From contig JAQUKH010000030.1 of assembly GCA_028719205.1 (NCBI GenBank), forward strand, positions 1-30,940: DNA of 30,940 nt, read 5' to 3'. Positions within the stretch are counted from its first letter, which is position 1. Every line of letters starts with the position of its first letter. This DNA comes from a bacterium. GTDB taxonomy: Bacteria; JACRDZ01; JAQUKH01. Shown in pieces: positions 8,163 through 15,551 of this stretch. The notes under the pieces are model-generated. The model did not search any database. It was not told the DNA's origin and was given only the letters and a program-made list of their open reading frames with translations. The position numbers and the translations under genes are program-made.

Positions 8163-8621
8163 TCATAATTTTTTAATAGTAACATCTATTTTTCTCACTG
8201 AATGAGATTCTTTATGTTCTTCCTTTCTGGGTTTACATTCAAATATATCCCCCTTGCTGAAAGGCGGAGCTTTAGCAACGGATTCATTGATTATCCACGA
8301 TGATAATTTTTTGATATAAAAAATATCATCTACACCTTCTACTTTTATGTAAATTTTCCCTTCCTGTATTTTTGTGATAACTCCTTCGCATCTTCTTTCT
8401 GTTTTTGTATCGGGGCCAAACTCAGGATCTTCTTCAATGGTTTCGTAGGTTTCAATACAAATTACGCTGTCGCCGATAACTAGATCTTCATTAGCCTGAT
8501 TTTTTTCAATACTGCTGTCGGCCGCTTTTTCATCACAAGATACTTTCATATTCAAAAAAACTATTCCTGTTATGAACAAAACGGCAAATAAAATAAAAAA
8601 TTTCTTATAAAAATGACACAT
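8163..8621 (-). CDS. Small exported protein of unknown function, first gene of the cohesin/dockerin operon
   Basis: 152 residues. The N-terminus (KKFFILFAVLFITGIVFL) is a signal peptide or membrane anchor. The mature part is charged, with paired Cys (VICIE, RRCEG, FECKP) and short strands such as KIYIKVEGVDDIFYIKKL, suggesting a small beta domain. No family was recognised. The ATG at 8621 has no ribosome site; the promoter-like sequence just upstream would start the mRNA only 3-4 bases before the ATG, so translation may be nearly leaderless. The dockerin gene starts 23 bases after its stop. Confidence 0.65.
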   Translation of the reverse strand: MCHFYKKFFILFAVLFITGIVFLNMKVSCDEKAADSSIEKNQANEDLVIGDSVICIETYETIEEDPEFGPDTKTERRCEGVITKIQEGKIYIKVEGVDDIFYIKKLSSWIINESVAKAPPFSKGDIFECKPRKEEHKESHSVRKIDVTIKKL

Positions 8622-8630
8622 TATAAAACT

Positions 8631-8658
8631 ATTCTAACATTGATATGTATGAAGTCAA
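8631..8658 (-). promoter_or_regulatory. Putative sigma70-type promoter of the cohesin/dockerin operon
   Basis: On the minus strand TTGACT (8658-8653), a 16-base spacer and TAGAAT (8636-8631, 5 of 6 matches to TATAAT) precede the gene starting at 8621. The expected start site is near 8624. Confidence 0.6.
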
Positions 8659-8691
8659 TATAAAATTTTGGGATACAAATATAGTACAAAT

Positions 8692-8722
8692 AAAAAGGGG
8701 AGGCAGGTCGCCTCCCCTTTTT
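8692..8722 (-). terminator. Rho-independent terminator after the Ig-like lipoprotein gene
   Basis: Perfect 12-bp stem AAAAAGGGGAGG / CCTCCCCTTTTT around a 7-base loop, 15 bases after the stop at 8738. It is symmetric, with A-rich and T-rich flanks, so it could work in both directions. It separates this gene from the promoter at 8631-8658. Confidence 0.88.
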
Positions 8723-8737
8723 TACGATGGAATTAAA

Positions 8738-9940
8738 TTATCGTGTTTTTAATTGTACTATGCGGCTTATTACATTACCGTATTTATCAGCAAGGGCTGT
8801 GAAAGCAGGGCCGGCAGTCTGAGTACTTGTAATATATATTGTACCCGGATAAGTATATGTGATCGTAGCGCCAGCAGCTGTTGCATATGTACTGAAATGC
8901 GGTGTAAGTGTAAGCGTTAAGTTACTATTAGAAAGAGCCGCGGTAACATTGCTTGCGGCAGCGGTATCAAATACTGCGCCTGAAGCGCCGGATAATGTTC
9001 CAACAAACGTGGATTCGAATCCAGTTGTTAAACTTACGGCCTGATTAAATGTCAAAGTAAGAACACCCGTACTGTCAATAGTACCGGGTACAGAGTTTGA
9101 AGCAATATTAACATAAAGATTAGGATCTAAATTAGCTAATGCAATGGTTTGATCTACTTTATTGGTTCCGATAATAAACGAGGCTCCAGCGGCTCCGCCA
9201 AGTTGCTGACCCTGGAAAGTTAACGGATCAACAGTAACAGTATATTGTCCACCCAAAACAAGGGTTGAATCGGCAAATGTAGCTATACCGGCTGAGTCCG
9301 TTGTAGCGGATACATTCGGCATTAATCCCGCTGATGCAAGCAATCTGTTGCCGGTTTCAGCAATAGGAGTACTACCTGTAATATTCTGTTGTAAACGAAC
9401 GGTTGCGCCGCTAACGACTCTGGCGAAAGGATCTGTCACTTTGACAGTAACACTGCCTGCAGTAGTTCCTGTAGGGAAAAGATAAATATTCCCCAGCATA
9501 TTATATTTACCATCTACTCTCATAGAATCAGTCTTATCCGCGAATGTATTTACTGATAACGCGTTAGGAGTGACATTCCCTTTAAAATCTTGATAACCGT
9601 CTCTTGTAACGACTAATTGATATATTATATTTCCGGCATAAAGGTTAAATGGGATATTGTTATATGCGTAAAACCCATAATCCCTGTCATTAGTGTCGGT
9701 TACTAATACATCAGGATCACGGCGGTCTGAACCTTGATATAGACGCATTTTAAGAAGATCATTACCACCAAGGCGGCTGCCGGTTACGGCGTCAAAAATG
9801 AAGCCCTGTAAGGTTCCTGTTTTATTAAATTCACCGGATACTACATTATCACCTTTTTCTCCTTTGAAATTATCACATCCACTCGAGATTGCTGCTATAA
9901 ACAGCACAGCAAATAAAAATAATCCTAATCTTTTCATCAT
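8738..9940 (-). CDS. Lipoprotein with carboxypeptidase-regulatory-like and Ig-like segments
   Basis: 400 residues. The lipobox ISSGC (Cys 22 from the first Met) follows a hydrophobic stretch, so the protein is probably lipid-anchored. The first part (TGTLQGFIFDAVTGSRLGG onward) looks like a carboxypeptidase-regulatory-like beta-sandwich. A middle repeat (VTVKVTDPFARVVSGATVRL) resembles Big_1/CarboxypepD_reg Ig folds, and the C-terminal part (GVLTLTFNQAVSL) looks Ig-like. A surface adhesion or scaffold role is inferred. Two adjacent ATG codons (9940 and 9937) are possible; GGAGAAA spacing favours the second. It is monocistronic, with its own promoter-like sequence and a strong terminator. Confidence 0.82.
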   Translation of the reverse strand: MMKRLGLFLFAVLFIAAISSGCDNFKGEKGDNVVSGEFNKTGTLQGFIFDAVTGSRLGGNDLLKMRLYQGSDRRDPDVLVTDTNDRDYGFYAYNNIPFNLYAGNIIYQLVVTRDGYQDFKGNVTPNALSVNTFADKTDSMRVDGKYNMLGNIYLFPTGTTAGSVTVKVTDPFARVVSGATVRLQQNITGSTPIAETGNRLLASAGLMPNVSATTDSAGIATFADSTLVLGGQYTVTVDPLTFQGQQLGGAAGASFIIGTNKVDQTIALANLDPNLYVNIASNSVPGTIDSTGVLTLTFNQAVSLTTGFESTFVGTLSGASGAVFDTAAASNVTAALSNSNLTLTLTPHFSTYATAAGATITYTYPGTIYITSTQTAGPAFTALADKYGNVISRIVQLKTR

Positions 9941-10065
9941 TTTCTCCTTATTTAATTTAATCGATCCCCCAATTGCAGAAATTCAGAGTATTTGATCCCC
10001 TCCTTTCTTTAATAATTTATTGAAATAATTAAATTAATGCCCGTTAAATATAGCAGATATTCTCA

Positions 10066-10094
10066 CTTTTATCAAAATATTCATATTTTGTCAA
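10066..10094 (-). promoter_or_regulatory. Putative promoter of the Ig-like lipoprotein gene
   Basis: On the minus strand TTGACA (10094-10089) is followed by 17 bases and TAAAAG (10071-10066, 4 of 6). The leader would be about 120 bases. It lies immediately after the stop of the upstream gene at 10105. Confidence 0.45.
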
Positions 10095-10104
10095 TCAAAA
10101 ATTT

Positions 10105-13100
10105 TTATTTTTCCTCCGACAAACGGCGGAAATATCCCTCCACAAGTTCGCGGTATTCTAAAGGTATTTTATCCTCCTGCATATTTTCTATCTCGGACAA
10201 AATTTTCTTTTTGATGTCTTTAAAAGAATCCGGCAGGTCCTTTGGAGCTTCATTAATTCCAAAGTCCTGTCCGGTGGTTGATTTCCATTCTTTTCCTGCC
10301 TCGCGCTGCCTGATGGATTTCTGGGCGTCGAGCAGTCTTGTTAATATTTTCCGCTGTCTTTGCTGTACTTTTTCATCGGCTTCTTTGTTTTTTAATCCTT
10401 TTTCCACTTCTTCCATATCGCTTAAAGTCCCCCCGAAACTTCCTGATTTTTCGGAAAGAGACTGCATTTGTTTTTCCAATTCCTCCAGGGCCTGTTTAAT
10501 AAGGGATTGTTCAAACGCCATTTGCTGAAAAATATTTTCTTCCTGCGGGTTTAACCCTCCATTTTTTTTCATCAATCTATCAAGTTTTTTGGTAAGCTCA
10601 TTCAGATTTTCCTGCCGTTCGGAAAGTTTTTTCAATTCCTCCATAAATGAACCCGATCCGCCTCCGGGGGGGGCGTCTGAAAGGTCCTCATGCAGTTTAA
10701 TTAAATAAAGGGTTATACTGTTAACCTTTCCCATGCCTTCTTTCCCAAAGGAAAGCGCCTCCGGGGTTTGCCCGTTTTTCAATGCCTCAATGGACTGGCT
10801 GAGATTATCCTGAGCCTTTCGAATATTATCGGCTAAATGAGGATTAATAAATATAAATTTTTTTGATAATTCTTTGTATTCTTTTTCAAAAAGGTTGACA
10901 CCTTGTTTGAGGTTGTTTTCCTTTCCTGCCAGTTCCTGCCGTTTTTCTTCACTGACGCCTGACCGGGATTCGGATAAATTTTTTCTTGTCATTTCGTTTA
11001 TTTCATTTCCTGATGATGAAATTATCAGTCCGTAATCAATGGCCTTTTCAATAGCGGATAAAATTTCCTGCATGGATTTTTCTTTAAAATCTTCCTGTAT
11101 TTTGCTGAGTTTTTTGGAGAGGCCTTTTAACTCAGACGATATTTTCTCGTCAATTTTTTTACCGCCTTTTTTAACCGCGGATTCAAGCTCTTTTGTCAGC
11201 TCATCCATTTTCTTTTCTAATTCATTTTTTTCCATTTCATTGCTTGCCTCTTTGAGGCTTTCTGAAGTTTTTTTATCCATCTCTTTCAGGTCTTTGCTTA
11301 GTTTTTCAAGGTCATTTTTCACATCGTTAGTTTCTTTTTTTATGGATTTTTCTTCACTTACCGCTTTATCATCAGGGAAGATGTTTTTTTCCTGGCGGTT
11401 TGCCAATTTATCAACCTCATTAATTAAGGCCTCCAGTTTCTGTTCCGCAAGGGTTCGTTTTAATAAATTAAGCGTGCGGTCTATCTTTTCTTCGAATTCC
11501 TTTTGGTTAAAATTGGTTTCCATAAGTGATTTTTGTTTTTCTGAAAGGTTAGTCTGCTGCAGCGCTTTATTTATCTTCTCCATTAATTCTTTCATTTCAG
11601 CGGTTAAAACCTCATTGATCAGCTTTTGGATTTCAGCGATCTTTTCCAAAGTGTCTTCCTTAATAAAAGTACTCTTGGACAGCCTGTCAGTAGTGGTTTT
11701 CATATTTTTTAATATGTTCTCCAGATTCTCTTTGACTTTTTCCTCGCCTTTATGTATTGATTCCAGTTCTTTTTCTTTTGCCCAGTCAAATTCTTCCCCC
11801 TGGCTCATGCTGTTGATAAATTTTTCGGTCTTTTCTTTCAGGTCCTTTTGTTCCTTCAGGACATTCTGAAGTTTCAGGTTTTCAGACGTTTGGCTGTCTT
11901 CCGTGTCTTTATAGATCTCGAATAAAGAAGGAAAACGGATCTGGTAAGTATCAGACTTCCCGATATTCGGGCCGCTGATATTGTCATTGTCTTTTGCCTC
12001 AATATGATAGATTATTGTATCTCCCGGAAGAAAACCGAGCCCGGCTAAATTCCAGATGTAATCAAAAACAAGACTTTTATCCTGCGGACTTCCGGGTTTT
12101 TGCGTAAGCAGTATAGAGGCGGTTTCATTCCGGCTTAATATTTCAGCTTTTAATTCCACTGTGTCAATTCCATAGTCATCAAGCACGGAAATTTTTAACG
12201 GAACGATCATCCGCTCATCAATTGTTATATCTTTCCCCGGCTCAATTATTTTTACATCCGGAGGGTTGTCTAAGACAGCGTTAATTTTATATTGAGGGGA
12301 TTCGTTTGTGTATCCGTCTTTATCAAAAAGCTCAATATAATAGTTATCATCTTTTTTGACGGTTAACTCACCGCTTGCCTTGTTTTTCCGGATATTCATG
12401 GATATCTTTTTACCCGAAGGGAATTTCAGGCTCGCTGACTTAAGCTCTTTATTGCAGTCGATATTGATCTTTGCCCTGGTTCCGGTTATGGCTTTGATCC
12501 AGTTATCATTAACCGTTTTGGGAGGCAATTTTGTGTATTCAGGAAAAATAAGATCAACCTTAAGGTCGCGAATCTCAGGCTTTTCAATGATTTGAATAGT
12601 ATACTCAGGCGATTTCATATCTCCATGTGTAACATAATATTTTGTATCTTGTGTAATTTGAGAGAGCAGGGTCTGGTGTTTTGTATTTGTGATCCTGTTA
12701 AGGTCCTGAGTTTTTATTTCATTTCCGTTTGTCCAATAGAATATTTTTACATCGTTAAGGCTGGTCTTCAGGGAAAAGGCGGTTATCTCAATATCGTTTC
12801 CCGGAAATATTTTTGCGTTTCCCGGCGATATCTTTAACGGTATAGAGGGTGATACATTTTGAAACTCATTAGAAAAAAAAGACGAAGTCCCCGCGAACAT
12901 ATCGGGCGATATAATTATCAGCAATAATAAAAGCCCGGCCGCCGCGGCAAATATCCTAAGATCGTTTTTAAGGGGTTTCGCGGAAACAGCGTTTTTAAAA
13001 TTATACTTTGCAATAAGTTGTTCGGTATTTTCCAGATACGCGGAAATAAGGTTAAGAGAGTAACCATAGGTGTTATTATTAAAATATTTTTTTAATTGGA

Positions 13101-13410
13101 TATAATTGATAATTGTATATTTTAATTGCGGGATCTGATTCTCTATCAGAAAAGCTGTTTTCTCCGCGTTATATTTTTTGAAAACAGGGATCTGTAGAAA
13201 AACAAATATAAGTATGAAAAACAAAAAGGATCCGAATCTAAGGAGAGAAAGGAAACTGTAATTAGCATTGAACAAATTAATTATTGGCGTGATCGCAATA
13301 ACAAAAAACAGCGAGACGGTGAGGAATAAGATCATACCCTTGATGAATTCAATTCCCTTCAGCCTCAAAGAAAAATTATAAAGTTTTTGTTCCACAGTTT
13401 CCTTATTCAT
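10105..13410 (-). CDS. Membrane-anchored coiled-coil protein, DUF4175-like
   Basis: 1101 residues. Two hydrophobic helices near 24-46 and 57-75 and a third near 153-170 anchor the N-terminus. A beta-rich Ig-like region follows (about 175-500, with repeated PEYT, DNPPDVKIIEPG and DDYGIDTVELKAEI motifs). From about 510 to 1000 the sequence is Lys/Glu-rich and strongly coiled-coil, and the end is a globular tail. This architecture matches the large DUF4175-type proteins often found near MoxR ATPases in Bacteroidetes and other Gram-negatives; their function is not established. A MoxR gene is present 8 kb away, not adjacent. The ATG at 13410 has no ribosome site and lies only about 12 bases from a perfect TATAAT. 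Confidence 0.75.
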   Translation of the reverse strand: MNKETVEQKLYNFSLRLKGIEFIKGMILFLTVSLFFVIAITPIINLFNANYSFLSLLRFGSFLFFILIFVFLQIPVFKKYNAEKTAFLIENQIPQLKYTIINYIQLKKYFNNNTYGYSLNLISAYLENTEQLIAKYNFKNAVSAKPLKNDLRIFAAAAGLLLLLIIISPDMFAGTSSFFSNEFQNVSPSIPLKISPGNAKIFPGNDIEITAFSLKTSLNDVKIFYWTNGNEIKTQDLNRITNTKHQTLLSQITQDTKYYVTHGDMKSPEYTIQIIEKPEIRDLKVDLIFPEYTKLPPKTVNDNWIKAITGTRAKINIDCNKELKSASLKFPSGKKISMNIRKNKASGELTVKKDDNYYIELFDKDGYTNESPQYKINAVLDNPPDVKIIEPGKDITIDERMIVPLKISVLDDYGIDTVELKAEILSRNETASILLTQKPGSPQDKSLVFDYIWNLAGLGFLPGDTIIYHIEAKDNDNISGPNIGKSDTYQIRFPSLFEIYKDTEDSQTSENLKLQNVLKEQKDLKEKTEKFINSMSQGEEFDWAKEKELESIHKGEEKVKENLENILKNMKTTTDRLSKSTFIKEDTLEKIAEIQKLINEVLTAEMKELMEKINKALQQTNLSEKQKSLMETNFNQKEFEEKIDRTLNLLKRTLAEQKLEALINEVDKLANRQEKNIFPDDKAVSEEKSIKKETNDVKNDLEKLSKDLKEMDKKTSESLKEASNEMEKNELEKKMDELTKELESAVKKGGKKIDEKISSELKGLSKKLSKIQEDFKEKSMQEILSAIEKAIDYGLIISSSGNEINEMTRKNLSESRSGVSEEKRQELAGKENNLKQGVNLFEKEYKELSKKFIFINPHLADNIRKAQDNLSQSIEALKNGQTPEALSFGKEGMGKVNSITLYLIKLHEDLSDAPPGGGSGSFMEELKKLSERQENLNELTKKLDRLMKKNGGLNPQEENIFQQMAFEQSLIKQALEELEKQMQSLSEKSGSFGGTLSDMEEVEKGLKNKEADEKVQQRQRKILTRLLDAQKSIRQREAGKEWKSTTGQDFGINEAPKDLPDSFKDIKKKILSEIENMQEDKIPLEYRELVEGYFRRLSEEK

Positions 13411-13421
13411 AACGATAAATT

Positions 13422-13427
13422 ATTATA
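13422..13427 (-). promoter_or_regulatory. -10 box of the DUF4175-like gene
   Basis: A perfect TATAAT on the minus strand (13427-13422). No clear -35 is seen 16-18 bases upstream. The predicted start near 13415 would leave a leader of about 5 bases. Confidence 0.4.
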
Positions 13428-13543
13428 CCATAAAAATATTATTTTAATATCATAGGCCTTTTTTATTATATGGAATGTTGCGGGGGAAAGGGGTGAAAAG
13501 TAGTGGAGTGTTTCCGATTATGCTGTTTTGTGCATAAAAACAC

Positions 13544-13577
13544 TTGACAAACAGTATTGTTAATAGTATTATTAACA
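13544..13577 (+). promoter_or_regulatory. Promoter and overlapping palindromic operator of the Phd antitoxin locus
   Basis: TTGACA (13544-13549), a 17-base spacer and TATTAT (13567-13572) form a near-consensus promoter. A perfect inverted repeat TGTTAATA (13558-13565) / TATTAACA (13570-13577) overlaps the -10 and spacer. Phd-type antitoxins repress their own operons through such sites, so this is the likely autoregulatory operator. Confidence 0.75.
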
Positions 13578-13612
13578 GTGTTATAAAAAGTATTATATGG
13601 AAAGGTTGTTAA

Positions 13613-13867
13613 ATGGATTATAAAATATCTGCGAATGAACTAAAGACAAAAGGCGTATCGGCTATAAAAGAAGCTACTGCTAATTATCCGGAGGCAGTTA
13701 TAACGGTAAGGGGTAAGAGCCGTTATGTTGTTATTCCAATCGAATCATATAATCATTTGAGGGAATGTGAACTGGAAGCCGCTATTATTGAATCCAAGAA
13801 AGATATAAAAAATGGTAAATATGTCCAGGAAAGTGTTGAAGATCACATTAAAAGACTAGTGCGCTGA
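13613..13867 (+). CDS. Phd/YefM-family antitoxin
   Basis: 84 residues, usual length for the family. The N-terminal DNA-binding half shows the Phd/YefM pattern: ISANELKTKGVSAIKEA, then ITVRGKSRYVVIPIESYNHL. The C-terminal half (ELEAAIIESKKDIKNGKYV) is the helical toxin-neutralising tail; VEDHIKRLVR closes it. A ribosome site AAAGG precedes the ATG. A near-consensus promoter with a palindromic operator lies just upstream. The stop codon is followed within 2 bases by a foldback element; the next toxin gene starts 266 bases later. It may once have been directly joined to that toxin. Confidence 0.92.
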   Translation: MDYKISANELKTKGVSAIKEATANYPEAVITVRGKSRYVVIPIESYNHLRECELEAAIIESKKDIKNGKYVQESVEDHIKRLVR

Positions 13868-13868
13868 T

Positions 13869-14120
13869 AAATTAATTTTGATGCGATAGAATGCCCAGAT
13901 TTGAGACAATTTCAACGAACGACGACGCAGGCGTATCCTCTGCGATACGTCAAGGAGGAGTGAGGCAGAAATTGGCCAAAGATGGGTATTCCCGAAGGGC
14001 AGAGGTTCTTTTGCCCCGCTTCTGCGTTGCTCGTCGCTAACATACCGCAGAGGGTATGCTATGCTCCTCGTGCCTTGAATCAGGCCAAAATAATCTCTGC
14101 TATCACATCAAAATAAATTT
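13869..14120. repeat. 252-bp composite foldback (MITE-like) element
   Basis: The outer ends are 21-bp inverted repeats, 13869-13889 and 14100-14120, differing at 2 positions (core ATTTTGATG / CATCAAAAT). Inside are two further nested palindromes. One has arms at about 13889-13913 and 13969-13993, reading GAAT.CCCA..TTTG...CAATTTC. The other has arms at about 13999-14022 and 14077-14100, reading GCAGAG.TT.TTTTG.C..G.TTC. Each core carries a small hairpin: CGTATC/GATACG on the left and CATACC/GGTATG on the right. The GC content is well above the flanks. No ORF is convincing. It separates the antitoxin gene from the toxin gene and looks like a mobile or REP-type insertion. Confidence 0.75.
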
Positions 14121-14133
14121 AACAGAGCACAAC

Positions 14134-14412
14134 ATGGCTAAAATAATATATACCGAAAGTTATATTAAACGGGCAAAGAAATTTGTTAAGAAACATCCTG
14201 AGATTATTAATCAATACGCTAAAACATTAAAATTGCTTGAAATTAATCCGTTTCATCCGTCCCTCAGGCTTCATAAATTAAAAGGCAGGCTTTCCAATCT
14301 ACATTCCGTATCAATAAATATCTCATACCGCATATCGATTGATTTTATAATTGAAAATGATACAATTATACCAATTGATATCGGTTCCCATGATGAAGTA
14401 TATCAAGATTAA
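14134..14412 (+). CDS. RelE/ParE-superfamily toxin, YafQ-like
   Basis: 92 residues from the ATG at 14134. The upstream in-frame ATG at 14056 lies inside the foldback element, and its extension has no homology pattern, so it is rejected. The motifs SYIKRAKKFVKKHPEI, FHPSLRLHKLKGRLSNLHSVSI and YRISIDF fit ribosome-dependent RelE/YafQ-type mRNA endonucleases; HKLKG and YRI are the usual core. The antitoxin could be the Phd protein upstream (promoter shared, but 266 bases away) or the Xre protein that starts 30 bases downstream. Toxin followed by Xre is a common HigBA-like order, so the Xre partner is preferred. Confidence 0.88.
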   Translation: MAKIIYTESYIKRAKKFVKKHPEIINQYAKTLKLLEINPFHPSLRLHKLKGRLSNLHSVSINISYRISIDFIIENDTIIPIDIGSHDEVYQD

Positions 14413-14442
14413 ATTATTGCTACTTGAATATTAGGAAGGTAT

Positions 14443-14718
14443 ATGAGAGTTAGAAAAAACGAATTTAGGCGCGCGGAACCGCACATAGAATTAACGACAG
14501 GCGAGGTTATTCAAATGCTTCGTGAATTGAAAGAATGGACTCAGGAAGAATTGGCTAAACGCTCTGGTATTAACTCTACAAACATTAGTTTACTGGAAAA
14601 TGGCAGGGTAGATATTGGTAAAAAGCGGGCGGAACAATTGGCAAAGGCCTTCAATATCCATCCGGCAACTATCATGTTTCCCGAGTATGAGTCTTTGGAA
14701 ATAAAAAAAGCGGCGTAA
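14443..14718 (+). CDS. Xre-family helix-turn-helix antitoxin/regulator
   Basis: 91 residues. The HTH_3 core is clear: GEVIQMLRELKEWTQEELAKR, then SGINSTNISLLENGRVDIG and RAEQLAKAFNIHPATIMFP. A good ribosome site, AGGAAGG, precedes the ATG. It starts 30 bases after the toxin stop, matching toxin-first HigBA-type operons, in which the Xre antitoxin neutralises the toxin and represses the promoter. It ends 11 bases before the convergent mazG stop. Confidence 0.9.
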   Translation: MRVRKNEFRRAEPHIELTTGEVIQMLRELKEWTQEELAKRSGINSTNISLLENGRVDIGKKRAEQLAKAFNIHPATIMFPEYESLEIKKAA

Positions 14719-14729
14719 TAAAACTATAT

Positions 14730-15551
14730 TTATTTTTGTTTAAGTTTTCGGTTTTTCTGTGCCTTTTTTGCCTCGTTCCAAATTTTATCCAGCCCTTCAA
14801 GCGTATAATGCGAGAAATCTTTTCCGTCCCTTGCTATTTTTTCTTCGATGAATGTGAAGCGATTGATAAATTTACCGATGGTTTTGCTTAGGACCGTCTC
14901 AGGGTCTTTTTCAAGAAATCTCGCGATATTAACCAGTACGAAAAAAAGATCGCCGAGTTCCTCTTCCATGCCCTCGGAATCCTTTTTCTTGTACGCGCTT
15001 TTAAATTCAGCGAATTCCTCATCCAGTTTTGCGAATATATCCTCCACATGGTTCCAGTCAAAACCGACTCGTGCCGCTCTATCCTGCACGCGTTGAGCCC
15101 GCATTATTGCCGGCATGCTTTTAGGTATCCCGTCCAAAATAGATTTATTTTCAGATTTTTTATCGCCTTTTTCCTCTTTTTTTATCTTTTCCCAGTTGCT
15201 GAGAACGTCTTTTACTCCCTTTACCTTTGTGTTCTCAAAAACATGCGGGTGACGGCGGATCATCTTTTCACGGACATTTTTCAGAACATCTTCTATATCA
15301 AAAGATTTATTTTCGGAGGCTATCTGACAGTGGAAAATGACCTGGAATAAAAAATCGCCCAATTCTTCTTTTAATTTATCCGTATTATTTTCATCTATCG
15401 CTTCAATGACTTCGTAAGTCTCTTCTATTAACGAGGGTTTGAGCGAAAAATGGGTTTGTTTCAGATCCCAAGGGCACCCGTCTTTCGAACGCAGTTTTTC
15501 CATAACCTCAACAAGCCTGATAAATTCATTTTTAATATTTTCTTTTTTCAT
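14730..15551 (-). CDS. mazG: Nucleoside triphosphate pyrophosphohydrolase MazG
   Basis: 273 residues, near the usual length of two-domain MazG (about 260). It hydrolyses NTPs/dNTPs to NMP and PPi, cleaning aberrant nucleotides and, in E. coli, limiting stringent signalling. The start reads RLVEVMEKLRSKDGCPWD, the family hallmark. The metal-binding EExxE/ExxD pair appears twice: EETYE (43-47) with EELGD in the first domain, and EEFAEF with EELGD in the second. The linker contains IPKSMPAIMRAQRVQDRAARVGFDW. Its ATG overlaps the stop of the phoH-like gene by 4 bases, so the two are cotranscribed. Confidence 0.97.
   Translation of the reverse strand: MKKENIKNEFIRLVEVMEKLRSKDGCPWDLKQTHFSLKPSLIEETYEVIEAIDENNTDKLKEELGDFLFQVIFHCQIASENKSFDIEDVLKNVREKMIRRHPHVFENTKVKGVKDVLSNWEKIKKEEKGDKKSENKSILDGIPKSMPAIMRAQRVQDRAARVGFDWNHVEDIFAKLDEEFAEFKSAYKKKDSEGMEEELGDLFFVLVNIARFLEKDPETVLSKTIGKFINRFTFIEEKIARDGKDFSHYTLEGLDKIWNEAKKAQKNRKLKQK

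Noticed and set aside
11039-11869. 276-codon plus-strand frame with a Phe/Ser-rich translation
   Set aside because: It is the antisense shadow of the Lys/Glu-rich coiled-coil part of the 1101-residue gene; no ribosome site.
13480-13515. G-rich spaced repeats upstream of the Phd promoter, reminiscent of an MraZ operator
   Set aside because: Spacing and sequence are irregular and no cell-division gene follows.
14056-14133. Upstream ATG extending the toxin by 26 residues
   Set aside because: The extension comes from the foldback element and adds no family-like sequence; the ATG at 14134 matches the normal toxin start.
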